Positions 33,686-46,400 of a stretch of DNA of 64,000 nt are shown here, in pieces (the first letter of the stretch is position 1; each line of letters opens with the position of its first letter). A model generated the notes under the pieces. The model ran no database searches. It was not told where the DNA came from and saw only the letters and a program-made list of their open reading frames with translations. Origin of the DNA: Desarmillaria ectypa (taxonomy: Eukaryota; Basidiomycota; Agaricomycetes; Agaricales; Physalacriaceae); the NCBI GenBank assembly GCA_030407005.1, contig JAUDYN010000009.1, positions 806,001 through 870,000 of the forward strand. Reading direction: 5' to 3'. The position numbers and the translations under genes were made by a program.

Positions 33686-34478
33686 ATGGTGCCTTTCTTT
33701 TCGTTGATTTTCACGGTCTTACTGCTGGGCCTTGCTTCACCCACCGTCTCTGGGCGGTGCACGGACGTCCAGGTAAGCATCTCTTTTACACTGAACGCTC
33801 GTCCTCTCATGCCTCCCAGAGCTCTACAACTAATTATGTTTCCGTTGGTAATACATTAGTTGGAGTTGTCACGGAGACTTGTTCGCTCGGGAAGCCAGTT
33901 GCACTGTCCTCTGTTGATGTTAGCAGCGAGCCCTGTAAGTCGTCTACTTGTCGGAATTGCAACCACGATTCTGAAATGATTAGGTACCATTACATGTAGC
34001 CGGAATGGGACCGACCTCCCGCCCATTGGCGAGGATTACGATAAGATCAAGGCCGCTGTTCAGGTCAGTCTCGCTCTAGTCGAAGATGATCTACTACAAG
34101 AAGAGTTTAATGAATCTTGTACAGATCCTCTCGGGAAAGGGTAGTGTGCCGGATACCTTTACTCTTGGTCCTGGGGCAAGCAAGGCACGAATCATCGACC
34201 AAACCCTCTTTTCTATGCTGAAGCTTTCCCCTCTGACCCATATATTTTGTTGTATGAGATATGCCTGTATTTTTTTTCAGTGATACGGCGGAGAATCCCC
34301 TGAAGTCTCGCTGGGAGGACATTGTAGGTAGCTCATCGATGGATGATGATATTACGTCTGACAGCGGTAGCAGAACATCGATGCGTCGTTGGCTCGCTCC
34401 ACTTGCTACCCTCCAACTATGCCTATGAATTCGGTGGGAAACTGCACCGCCATTGATAAAACCTGGATTGTTGGGTAA
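33686..34478 (+). CDS. secreted protein of unknown family, possible frame damage
   Basis: The first exon gives a strong signal peptide (MVPFFSLIFTVLLLGLASP then TVSGRCTDVQ). Following exons encode SSTTNYVSVGNTLVGVVTET, CTITCSRNGTDLPPIGEDYD and ILSGKGSVPDTFTLGPGASK. The last parts are DTAENPLKSRWED and NIDASLARSTCYPP, and the frame ends NCTAIDKTWIVG at TAA 34478. Two N-glycosylation sequons (NGT, NCT) and scattered cysteines fit an extracellular protein. Near 34261-34281 the frame changes at an eight-T tract followed by CAG. No intron of reasonable length restores the phase there, so either I missed a splice site or the gene carries an indel. Family not recognised. Confidence 0.5.
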
Positions 34479-34879
34479 GCGTTTATCAACATTGTGAGCC
34501 AGACCTTCTCTAACGAAAGCTTTACAGTACCTATCACAGTTAGTGCATCGTAGGCTCGAGCCAGACTAAATGTCCTGCTTTCATCCTTGTGACATTATCG
34601 TTTTCGATACAATCTGTCCCTAAGGGTTGCTTAGGATGGGTCTCAAGGAAATTTTATTTTAAGAACATCCTTTTCGTGCAAAAACCTCTCCAACGTGCAA
34701 GACAACACCGAGATTTTTCTTCGTAGACTAGGCTTTGATAGCTGCAGTAGGTGATCTGAAGACAGCGAAATGTGCTGGTTGCGGAGAGGCGCCGATCCAA
34801 TTGCGCAAAATGAGTCCACATTTCGTGTTCTTAAAGGAAAGATGTAACGCAGTCGAAGGATATCATGATATGAAGCTGT

Positions 34880-35716
34880 TCTAGGGATTCACAAGGACAG
34901 GAGCACATGACATTGGCAAACCAGCACATGGTTGAGAGGTGTGTATGATTCGACACGAATTGGAGATATCATACTGCGATTGTTCAATATGAGGTAGCGT
35001 GCCAAGGACGAATACCTACAGGAAGGGCCACAACCCCCAATGATGTCAAGGAACTTGAGCATAGTAGCAGCCTTGATCAGACCGCGGCATAGAGAGAGAG
35101 AGAGACCTGTAGTCGAGGAAATACATTTGGATATGCAATTCCCGCAGGGGATCAAGAAATATGCTACGGTATTGTAGAAGAAGAGCGGACTGGAAGAAGG
35201 ACCGAGCATTCATCGTTATTTGAGTCACATAAAGCCTCCTCATCAACTAAAACTGAGGCTATTGTGAGAGACTTCAGGCGGGGAAGGCCGATGACGAGGG
35301 TACGCAGCTACTCTAGGGATGCGTTGGAGATGTCTGAGATTCGGAAGGCTGGTGATGGACAACAGGATGAGTCCTGCTTGTGAGAGAAGACCAGGATCAA
35401 CACACGAGTAAAGGAGGTATGATTGGACATATTTGTTGATGTGAGGAGAGGTGTCGATGAGGTTCTTTAGGCGGAGAAGAGAGCCTTTTACTGATATAGA
35501 TCTAAAACATGCCTGCAGGTGCGGGAATGTAAAAAGGAGGAGACAAGAGATCAGTACACGAGAGCATTTTTGTCATCGCGAAGGTTATCCAGTATTTTTT
35601 CAATGAGCTCAACTGGTAATTCTGGCGTCGCAATCGGTTATACGAAAACCTTCAGGAATAACCCTAGTATCTTCCAAGTAGGAAGCGTACGGGCAGTAGG
35701 ATTGCTATGTGACATG
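34880..35716 (-). pseudogene. F-box protein pseudogene
   Basis: On the minus strand the F-box reads TPELPVELIEKILDNLRDDK followed by NALVY (about 35545-35635), the classic agaricomycete F-box start. A TGA then replaces the residue before SLVSS. The reading continues as VKGSLLRLKNLIDTSPHI, VQSYLLYSCVDPGLLSQAG and ILLSITSLPNLRHLQRIPRV (about 35320-35500). It shifts frame to LRTLVIGLPRLKSLTIASVL and VDEEAL (about 35225-35310), and leucine-rich character fades below about 35000. A TAA lies just upstream of the F-box, in frame with it. Intact relatives would be SCF ubiquitin-ligase adaptors. With several stops and shifts this copy is dead. Confidence 0.65.
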
Positions 35717-35912
35717 GTGTTAATTTGAAGAAGATATAGGAGCCTGAGGCCAGAGGCGCCAAAGTGAAGTAGAAAAAGGAGTCAAAAGTCTCGAATCTTC
35801 TCAGGTTCATTCTGCGCGGCTACCGGTCCGTATGCCGGTCGGGTGGCTAACACACGTCAACAAGTGCTTGCCAAAAAACTTTGTGAGGTCATCGACTTAA
35901 GGGACGACAACC

Positions 35913-38900
35913 ATGGCTTCCAGTCTCGCTAGGCAACTGGCACAGGGTGCATCATTAAACAATGCCCTTCTTGTCGACCGGTCCCGACGAAAAGCAGGCG
36001 AATCTTACCTCTTCACCGGTGGAGAGGCTGACCTACACGACCTAGAATCTATTTATGCATTGGGTACCAATGGATTCCTTCAGCTCGTATCCATTACTCC
36101 GGCTTTATCAAAATTCGAAGGGCCATTGTTTTCTGACGCGTCGAAGGAAACCGATCGAACCCTTTTGCCCGTCGAGGCTGTTGCAAAGCTGGATGAGACG
36201 ATTGGTGCTTTCCTGGTACAGCTGGGACCGTATCTGATGGAGGCGCCAACAGGCAAGATAATAGAATGGCTTGTCAAGAGATTCAGGTGCGTTTTGATCT
36301 GCTGAAGCAAAAGCTGTGAATGAACATGCTCACAGGATCAACGAATTCAATGTCGAGTCCGTTCTCTCCTTATTTCTGCCATATCACGAATCACCTCACT
36401 TCGCCAAGATAGTTACTATCCTACACATCCGGTATGTGTGTCACCGTATAGAGAACATTGCACTTACTTGTCGTCAGACCCAATTCCACTTGGAGTTTCC
36501 TCATCCCTTTCAAGAAAGCCGCTCAGAGCGTTCCCAGAATGGCGCTTGTGAAAGAGATGCTGAAAAATTCCGACGTATCTCGTTTCATTGTCAATCTGCT
36601 TCCAGCCGCAATTAAGGGAGGATACTCTCACCGGTCGCTCTTGGCTTTCAATGCTGCTACTCTACATGACTACATGATGCACAGCAAAGCGCTAGATGAC
36701 GGAACTCTGGCTTATCTTCTACCTGCTCTTCTTGAACCCTTACAAAATTCCTCCAAACTCCCAACCAAAAATGCCATACTGGGAAGCTATATCTTGCTAT
36801 CGACCCTGTCCCACAAATGCAGCTTCACCGCGGCTGCCCAAAACGCCATTGTGGCTGCCATGTCATCTTCTGCACAGCGTGTGTCTTCTAAGCAATTCAT
36901 AAGCGCCATAGTCTCGGTGTGCGATGGTCAAGATGGAATGGAAGATCTCCCGGACAGTACTGTTGAGGCAGTACTTTGTCTCCCGTATGTTTTTCGTTCT
37001 TCAACACCGGAACGGGGATTTCATGAATCTTGACAGGAATATTTCCATTGAAGTAGGCGAAGCATTGGGCTGGGCCGGCACAGAAAAATTTCTCGGTCCG
37101 CTATTAAGTGGGCTAACTCAGCGGCTGAACGAAGATACAGCATTTGGGTTACTCGAGACGATCCTTATGTCTTCGAATACGCCAGATATCATCGTAGGAA
37201 GATTATCCGAACACCTCATCAAGCTCGCCATTTCCGAGACAGAATCATCGAATACAATCCTCGTCGCTCGACGCTTGTTGTCCCACGTTCATCAGTGTAA
37301 CTCGGCCATTCTTCATAGCGTCTCAGAAGAGATGGCTCAGGATGACGAGGAACTAAAGCCATCGTTGGACAACCTCGTAATGTCTCTTTCTATGGTATGT
37401 TCTCTCGTTGTGAGTGAGCCACATATAAATTTGGATATTACAGAACCAAACATACACCACGACCACGGGCACATCGTCGAAAGACGATAGTGGCGATACG
37501 ATCTTAGCCTCCACCAGTGCAGACGCTAAGATACGTCTTATTGCAGTGAAAGACCTCATCAAGAGACATCTTTCGGGATCATTGACGTCAGAGCAAAAGG
37601 TACGACGCGAATCCTGATGTATCGCATATACGTCTATTAATGACACACTCCAGGCTTTGCTTTCTTCTGCGTTGGTTGCTCGTACCCAAGATTCAGATCA
37701 TCATGTGTTGGAGGCTCTGTATGAACAACCCGAGGTCATTCTCCCTGCATTGATAAAGGATTCGGAAACGTACATAAATCAGCTATCGGCCTTGCTCTCG
37801 AGTACGAAGCTGAAGCGTCCGATCCTCAAGATTCATCTAAGCTTTTTGACTAGACATTTCTACCAGAAGGTGGAAAAAGACACGTTGGAAAAAGCATTCC
37901 ACGAAATCATCTTTCCTTTGATGTTATTTTCAAAACCACGCCAGCTTACCGTGGAACTGTTGTGGGACATCCTCGAGCAGAACATTCCGAAGTCTGGTGC
38001 TGGATACTACGAGCTGTTGGACGGATGCGTCGATCTATGGACATCAACGAAAGCCAGGGATAGCGCCGATGGGGTCGATAAACTGGCGACCTTCAATATA
38101 CAAGTCGCTGCAAGAATGGCTGGTCAGTCTTCTGTCCCCTCTTCCTCGTATCTACTGACACTTTCTATCAGAAAACATTTTATCCTCTAACAACTTCTCA
38201 CATCATCTGGATGAGTTGATGGCCAAATTTAACGATTCTAATGCCTACGTACGGATATTGGCCTATATGGTTGCACGTTCGCTACTCCGTCGTCTTTCTG
38301 GTAGCCATCAGATTGATGCTGCTCACAAGGCGCTACGGGCGCTGGATCTGAAGCAGCTCTCAAAGGTCGAGGATCCCTCGAGCGGATCCGAAGACCCTCT
38401 GGAGGTGAGCCTGATAATAGAATGACTGGCAGATGCTAACCCTTGTTCCCAGTACCTGGATGACGACCGTATCGGAAGGAGCGTCGTACTGAAGCCTAAC
38501 AGCAAAAGTACGGCTTATTGGCTCCAGATGTCCATCATCACGATATCTGCTGGCGTCTCAAGCCCTGAGGGCATCTTGGTAAACTGGCTTTCTACCAGGT
38601 CTATGCAGGTAAGCCCTTATTGTGGTTCGACTGCCGAAGATTAATCTGATCACCGTCGTCCCAGGGAACGTCGGATAACCGCGAATATCGCTACGTCACC
38701 TTGATGCGCTCGATTTACGGGCTGGCAAATTCATCAAGCTCAAACATAGCAATGCACATGCTTCGAACTTTATTCATGAACATCGCAGATGAGGCACTGG
38801 CATTTTTGACTGGTGTCTGGTCGAACTGCGATGATGAAGATCTCGTCGTAGTTGCTTTCGGACATACCATCGCTCTACTGAAGGCACACATGTCTGGAAA

Positions 38901-41900
38901 CGAGAGCGTCGATTTCCAGACCATCATCCCTTCGCTGTTGGTTTCTCTGCAAAGTTCCAAGCTTGAGATTAAGAAAGCAGCGCTGCAGTGCATAAGCATC
39001 CTGGCGAAGGCATCCGAGAAGAAGTACGCCAGAGTGTACGCATTTGATACTATCTATGGAGCAAGTACAGGTAAGTGGCATTCAAGTTTTGAGGATGATC
39101 TATCTTTGAGTGATTTGAACGCCACAGTGAACTTGCAATATCTTGACCAGGACGATCTTAAACGGTATCTCGTAGCTATTGCCGAGCATGAAGAGCATCT
39201 ACTTCATGATCCAGCATTCCTATCTATCTTCCATCAAGAGCATCTCCAACGATTGAAGTCGGACAAACGGAAACATGCACAGTAGGGTGTTCATCGTCCT
39301 TTCAGAGACTGAGATTTCTGACGGATTTTGTAGATACAAATATCGTATCCTCTGCTATCTTGCGTCACACATCAATGCGTCACCGTCTCCGCATTCTCAG
39401 CTTTGCCTGCTGAGATCTATTGGCAGTATTTCTGATGAAGATAAAGCCGCGATTCTCCTTCCATCTGTGAAGCTGGTTGCCGAGGACGCCCAGGTCAGGA
39501 ACATATATGGATCAACTTTGGAAGAGTTTACGTTGCTGCTGGTTTCCGTCTTCGATGCTTCATCTGCTAAAAATTTGAATGTGGATGGTAACGATATGTG
39601 GAAAACATACTGTCATTGTTTACGGCGGTTCCTTGCATCTGGTACGCGGAAAAACGCTTTAACCATTCTATTATAATGACGTTATATGATCTAGGCACCT
39701 TGTCATCCTCAAGGACCAAGCTAACGGAATGTTTAGAGCGAGGCTTGTTTGCGAACCTGACAATGGAGCGCAAGATTGAAGTGTGCGGTCTCCTCCTTGA
39801 TCTCAGCACAGAGGACTCCGATGTGGTAAGCTCGGATATATCTCTATCAATATCCCATCTAAGCTCTCTTCAGCATGCTGTTTGCACTGCTCTCCTGACA
39901 AAAGTCCTAATTGAGCCGGCGTTGATTGTGCAACTTCTCAATACGCTTCAACCTGACTCCGGGAACGGTCCAAGGGCTAGCAAGCGTCCCCGACTGGTAA
40001 CTGAGTAAGTTTGATCACCGAAGCTGCTCTGTGCGCTGTGGCACTGACGTCCCTTCTGAAGGCCTTCTCAAGAGACCCTTCCCAAGTTGAGTATTTTAGC
40101 TGAAGTGCTGGCTACGACCTCTCTGCCGGGTTCTTTCGACATCATTGCTGCAATGGTTCAGGCCTTGAGCAGTGTCATACAGTCTTCGTCGTCAGATAAT
40201 GTTGACATTTCTTTCATCGAACAATCTATGATGTCCGCAATCGACAATGCTGCCGATAAAGTCACGGTAAGGACTGCTATGTACTGTCAGGTATCTAATT
40301 CCTGATTTTTGCATATATAGGAAGCTCCAAATGTGGCACCAAGTGCTATTCGTTTGGAAGTCTTGGTGGATCTCATTCGTAGTCAGTCTCTTGAGTTTTC
40401 TCCGCGCCATGCTTTCGTCTTATCATCTTTATAGCTGCACAAAATCCTCAGACGTTCCAGCAGGCGTTGCTACTTATGGCCACATTGGCCAGGCTTACCC
40501 CCGACTCTGTGCTCCACAACATCATGCCTGTTTTCACGTTCATGGGGTCAAATGTGTTCCATCGCGATGACACGTACAGCTTTACTGTTGTACAAAAGGT
40601 AATAAAATTTCTCTTGGCTTCATGCCACAGTTCACTGAAATTATGTTGTCAGACAATTGACAGCATCGTACCGGTCATGGTGTCTTCCTTGAAGCGTTCA
40701 CATTCTTCTCGAATGGACCTTCACCTAGGTTCCCGCGAATTCTTGCGAGTGTTCACAGACGCCGCAAACCACATACCCCGGCACCGCCGCACCAAGTTCG
40801 TGCCCCCTTTTTGTCATTGTCTTAGTTGTGCTGAGGTCACTCATAGTTTCTTCATCCATTTGGTGGATGTCCTCGGCCCTAATGATTATTTAGCGCCTGT
40901 TTGTCTTCTTCTCATCGAAAAGCCCGTCAACCGCGTTATACGTCAAAGTCCGGATGAAGCTCGTAGTACTTTTGCATTGCCGCTGTCTCTGCTACATCAC
41001 TACCCCGGAGCCTTGCAATTATCTGTACGTTTGTTTGGTGTCCCACTAGGACCTTTCTTTAGCTCACATTGTATTAGATCCTCACCGAGATGCTTGAGGA
41101 AAGTCACCGACTTGCTTCCCGAGCGAAAGATCCGGAGAATCTTGAACCGTCCTTCCTTGACGACAACCTGTCCGTGGACATTCGCACTGTATTCTGAATC
41201 ACACTGATGTACTCTTAGCCACGATGAACACTCTATCTCTCCCTCGACAGCTTTCAGAAGAAGGGCTCAAGCCATACTGGCTTTCGTCGGTTTCGCCGCG
41301 AAGTCAACACCGGGATCAAGCGCTAGTATTAGCACATTTGTGTCTCTTCTGGTGCTCATGGCAACTCTACCAAGCGGACAGGGACCCGATACCCGAATGG
41401 AAGATGTGAACAAAGCTTCACGCCTGTCGTTGGCGCAAGCGCTCAAAGTCATGTCTGCTGTCGACTTCCTGAACTCTGTGATAGCCATGCTCGAGTCTTC
41501 GGAACAAGCGGTAATCATTTACGGCTGATCCGAATGTGCCATCTGACCTATTTTGCAGGTACAGGTCGGTGCTCTAGATCTCATCGCCGAACGGGTGCCC
41601 CTGGTATCGGATGGCATTCGTCGAAAATCTACTGCTGCCATTGTGAAGATCATTGAGCGTACGAAGGATCTCCTCGTTTCTTTCCCCACTGGACCTATCG
41701 CGGTCTCGGGTCTTAAGGCTTTACAGTCTATCGGCACCCATATTTGTTCTGGAGAGGAGGCTGCTCTCACACAAGCTCTTCCTGTGCTGGTCTCTGATAT
41801 CCGCAGTAGTAGGAACACAATCTATGCGATGGCTGCTTTGTCGCCTCTGGCGTATGTTCTCCTTCATTTATCTCCCGCCTTTTTTTTTGTTTGACGTCGC

Positions 41901-43437
41901 TGTAGTGCGAAATTAGGACCCAGGATTATTCCATTCTTCCGTGAGATCGTCGATCTCTGTGTAAGTATCCTTCGTGATGGAGCAGAGGGTAGGTGCTTGC
42001 TAGCCTTTTATATTAGAAACACTGATGGATTTATTATAGATTTAATGATCAATACGACTGAAGTGTTGCACGGGCTTTTAACATCGATTCCTTCGTTCTG
42101 GGGAAGCGGGGAACTTACTCAAGTTATCAAGCTTTATATCTTCACTTCCAAAGGGGCACGAACCACGTCATTAACATCGTTTGTCAAGACTATGACTAAG
42201 AAAACCCCAGAGAAGGTCCTCCTCCCGACTCTCACCCAGATATGGGCGTCGTTGTTACCAAGTCCGTCCATTGTAAGAAAGCGTTCTCAATTATCCTTTT
42301 CTTTTGGATACTAATATATACACTATTTAGGACCAGTACGATGCCTTCTTCGATATCGTGAAGAAATCCCTTCGTGTCGCCAGCAAAGGGGTTATTCAGG
42401 ACAATTTAAGGACCCTTTTTAACATGTTTCTAGAGGCATTTGGCGCCCTGAGCTACAGTGACCTCGTACGATGTTGCGTTCGTTTGTTACTCGCTCTGAC
42501 CTTTTTATAGTCTCAAACACCAGTCGTACCCGCCTTCCTCGAGCTGATCGTCAAGATCAATGAAAATGCTTTCAGGCCTCTCTTCCGACGTCTTTACGAT
42601 TGGGCCTTCGCGACTACTGCTGGTATGTTTTTTTTTTTGTGGTCTACGGAGGAGGCCTTAGTGTAACTGGTTTTTTAGACGACGCGACCAGGAAGGTTAC
42701 GTTCTGTCATGTCTATTCTAGTCTTTTGGATTACTTCAAGGTATTAATGATGCTTTGTATGTCAATGCTCCCACTCACAGTGTGCCATTTGCCAGGGATT
42801 GATGTGTCCATACATGTCGTTTCTCATACAACCATGCACCGACCTCCTGAAGAGTTTTACCACTTCAAGTCACAACAGCGCATTATGGTCGGCTGTTCTG
42901 GAGATCCTCATGAAAAGCATGAATTATGACGATGGAGGTAAGATGCTCCTGATACCTCGTTAACCTTTGACTTAGCTATGACTGTATAGCCTTTTGGCGT
43001 GATGACAAAATACGACACATATCTCCACATCTTATATCCCAAGTTCCTGTCTGCTTGAAGCTGAATCTTCCGGAAGGGAAGCGGCTCCTTCAAGATGCGT
43101 TATGCGCACTCACAGACAATGCAACGGATGACGTCTTGCTCAAGTCAATCAATCTCGATCTTCTGATGCATACCCGTTCAGAGGATGTTCAAGTGCGGTT
43201 ATATGCCTTGGTGTGCTCAAAAACATTGTGGCAGATGCATGGCGGAAAACTTCTTGGTAAGAATAGCCCTATATAACAACAATCCGCGTCCTAATAATCG
43301 ATCATATAGGATTCGTGGCAGAGACATCGACTTTCATTGCAGAATGTAGCGAAGACGAGAATGATATGGTAGCGAGAGAGTCCTTAAACCTAAAAAATGC
43401 AGTGGAAAGCGTAGCAGGAAACATAAATGGTTTATGA
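35913..43437 (+). CDS. UTP10: UTP10 / HEATR1-like nucleolar HEAT-repeat protein (t-UTP, SSU processome)
   Basis: This is the largest gene of the window: many short introns, roughly 2,000 residues, all on the plus strand. The N-terminus MASSLARQLAQGASLNNALL, then the FTGGEADLHDLESIYALGTN block and the conserved KIIEWLVKRFR with INEFNVESVLSLFLPYHES, match the U3 snoRNP protein 10 N-terminal domain. The middle is a long array of helical HEAT-type repeats (for example LLVSLQSSKLEIKKAALQCI and AALSPLA). The C-terminal signature is intact: DALCALTDNATDDVLLKSIN, LLMHTRSEDVQVRLYALVCS, WQMHGGKLLGFVAETSTFIA, ending with ESVAGNINGL. UTP10 belongs to the t-UTP/UTP-A complex that couples rDNA transcription to 18S pre-rRNA processing in the nucleolus. 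Individual exon borders were only spot-checked; no unexplained stop was found in those I joined. Confidence 0.92.
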
Positions 43438-43483
43438 GATGAATAAGATATTATTGTATAACCAAGGGGGTAGGGGGTATATG

Positions 43484-46400
43484 CTATGGTTGAGGTGATA
43501 GTTCTCGCTCCTGTATTATCTTTTCAATAGCCATGCATTGGGACAAGATCTGTATGATGACAGGGCGACCGCATGAGTTGTTAATAAAGGGATTCTGAGA
43601 GATGATATAAGATCAAGTTCAGGTGGATGTGAAAGAGCATACCTTGACTAGCTCTGCAGGAGAAGGCCGCGTCGCAGGAGGGTCGGAACATGCATGTAGG
43701 AATTCCCGAAAAGCTGGTGAATACACCTCTGGATGAGTTAACGGCGGCCACCGGTCCTCAGCTTCCAACGTTTCGGAGAACGGAGGTTCGGCTTCAGCCA
43801 TCTCCCATACCGTCGCCCCCAATGACCATACATCAACTTTGAGGGGATCATAAGGTCCGCTAAAAAAAAAAGTAGAATAACAAGATAAATGAAGAGAGAC
43901 GACGCTAGAGACAAAGTACACACCATCGCACTTCCGGGGCTTGCCAGTACAGCACTCCGGCAGGATCAGAACACGTTGACGATTGGGAAGTAACTTGGAC
44001 GGCATAGGAAAAATCGGCTATCAATGCAGTGTTAGCGTATACGGACTGGTGGAAATTCTTACTCACTCAGTTTGAGTATTCCGTGACTATTGAGGAGAAA
44101 ATTATCCGACCGAACATCCCGGTGGGCGATACCATGTGATTGAAGATACGCAAGTGCCTCCAACACCTAAGCACAGTATCAACGAAGGTCAGCTTCTGAT
44201 ACTCATAGGATATGATTGCTCACATCACTCGCAAAACGTGCCATCATCCTCTCCTGTAGCATCAAGCCTTCAGATACCAGCTCAATTACATCCGCCAAAC
44301 TCCTCTCCATTAGCTCCATCCGTATCCACAAAGAATCTTCCTGAAGATCCACATACAATGCGTCCAGACCTAGGACATTCGGATGCATCAGACCTTTCAG
44401 CAGCTTCAGCTCGCGTTCCAGATCAACAAGCTTCTCCGATCCAGATGGGAGAATCGGCACACTCTTGATGGCCACAAGCGTCTTGATGCCGTTCTGTGCG
44501 TTATCATTATCCTGCGCTTTGATAAGTGGCGGTAGCTTTAGCTTGTGTGCTTTATCATCCGCAAGGGTGGCTGCGTACACCGAGCCGCTCTCGCCTTCCG
44601 CAATCTCTTGCAGATCAAGATAAACCTCCCTAGGATCGACAGGCTCATCAATGAACTCCTCCAACGGGCGTACGACCTCGGACAGCCATCCACGATACCG
44701 CTGTGCAGGCGAAATCGGTGTCATACCAGTAGACACAAGCGACGTTACCGGAGCAAGGGAAGCCCTTGCACTGCTGATAACAATGGTGGGTCGCGCCGAC
44801 GTTATGTTGACATGCTCAACTTCGGCCTCCTCCTCATCAGAATCATCAAGCTCGTTACTACCATCGTCGTCCTCCTCTTCTTCCGCCACCAACTCTTCCT
44901 TCTTGTGTACACCACCAAACGTATCTGACCTTGAGAGCACCACACGCTGATCGGGCTCGAATGACGTCTTATTCGGATCTGGAGACGGCGGGTCGTCCCA
45001 GTACAACGCAGGATCAGCATCTGTCGTTGGCGTCTGGTTACCTTGAGATTGTGAACTCGACGACCCGGACCCAGACCCTTCTTCACTCCCGAAATGAGAG
45101 CTGAGAGGTGACCCAGGATGTCTACCCACTGGAGATCGTGACCGGATACCCATAAAATCAGCTGCCGTGGGCGAGGGTAGAAGACCCTTATTATCTTCCC
45201 TCTTCTCCCTTATCCCTACGTTGGGTAGCGGAGCGGGCTTAGTCTTCTCCATCACATTAGCCACTACCCGCTTGGTGGCCGACACACCCCTGATAACTGT
45301 TGATGCCGTGACAGTAGCAGTAGACATCGTCGATGCACTGCTCTGACTTGAATAACGGTTCGAATCTCTCTCTCGATCGCCATCCTCGGCACTCAAAAAG
45401 CTCCGCCTGTCCTCGTCTTCATCCAACCATCCGCTCCGTACCTTCTCCTCGACCTTCTTCGTGTCAGTGGTTCCAGGCATCAAAAGTAGTGTCGGAGAAT
45501 GGCTTTCACTCAATGCAGGTGCGCAGAACCTGGGATCTGGGCTTAATTTGCCACTCCTGCTGATAATACCCGATAGTTCACCCCACGATTGCACGGATGC
45601 AAGGGACAGCGGCTCTACATCATAAGATGGACTAAGGGACGAGGTGATGGCGGTATGCGGAGACAGTGATGGCAATCGTTCATCTTCATCATGATCACCA
45701 CTGATGACAACCGGTGGAATAGCATGAGAGGAGGGAGATGGCTTACCCGACGATGGTACAGAAGGTGTTGGTCGGGCGGTAGATACTTGAGACGATGCAC
45801 TTGACAGTCCTATGTCACTTCTTGCGCTCAGCATACTACTCTCACTGCTTGGTGAATTGCGCCACGGCGATGACTCGGACAAGAAGGTTCCAGCGGTTGA
45901 ATGCTCCGTCCCGGCTGTAGCAAACGTAGATGACCCGGAGGCAGGGCCGCTATCTGAACTCGATAGATCAGACGGTATGGCGGATATCAGTGCTTCTGAC
46001 CATGAGGAAAGATCAGAACCCTCATATGCATACAATGATAATCGAGGTGGTAATGTGGTGAATCGCTTCGACCGCCGTTTTTCCTTGGCCGAGGACTGTG
46101 ACGAATTTGATCTGACGTGGGAAGACACTGATGCGTCGCGTGAAGTCACACTTTCGACGCTGTGCTGTGATCTATGGTGAGGAGGTGAGGAGTCTAATGG
46201 AGGTGCAGGGAATGATGAAGGTGGCGTTAAGTGGGATGAAGACTCATACGGTGTACGGCCCTTTTTGTCAACCGAATATCCGTTGTTGGTAAGCAGGGAC
46301 TTGGAGTAGGAAGGGGGAGGAGACAGCATGGATGGTGAGCCGTTTGTGACGTGAAACATCCGTCTAGGTGGGGTAGAAGGTGAGCCAGAGTCAGCCCCTG

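Noticed and set aside
35094..35106. AGAGAGAGAGAGA run inside the F-box pseudogene
   Set aside because: Only six units; too short and common to list as a microsatellite.
35913..43437. UTP10 and RPA49 as a functional ribosome-biogenesis cluster
   Set aside because: They lie 8 kb apart with unrelated genes between and opposite orientation. Both are conserved single genes in all fungi, so proximity is probably chance.
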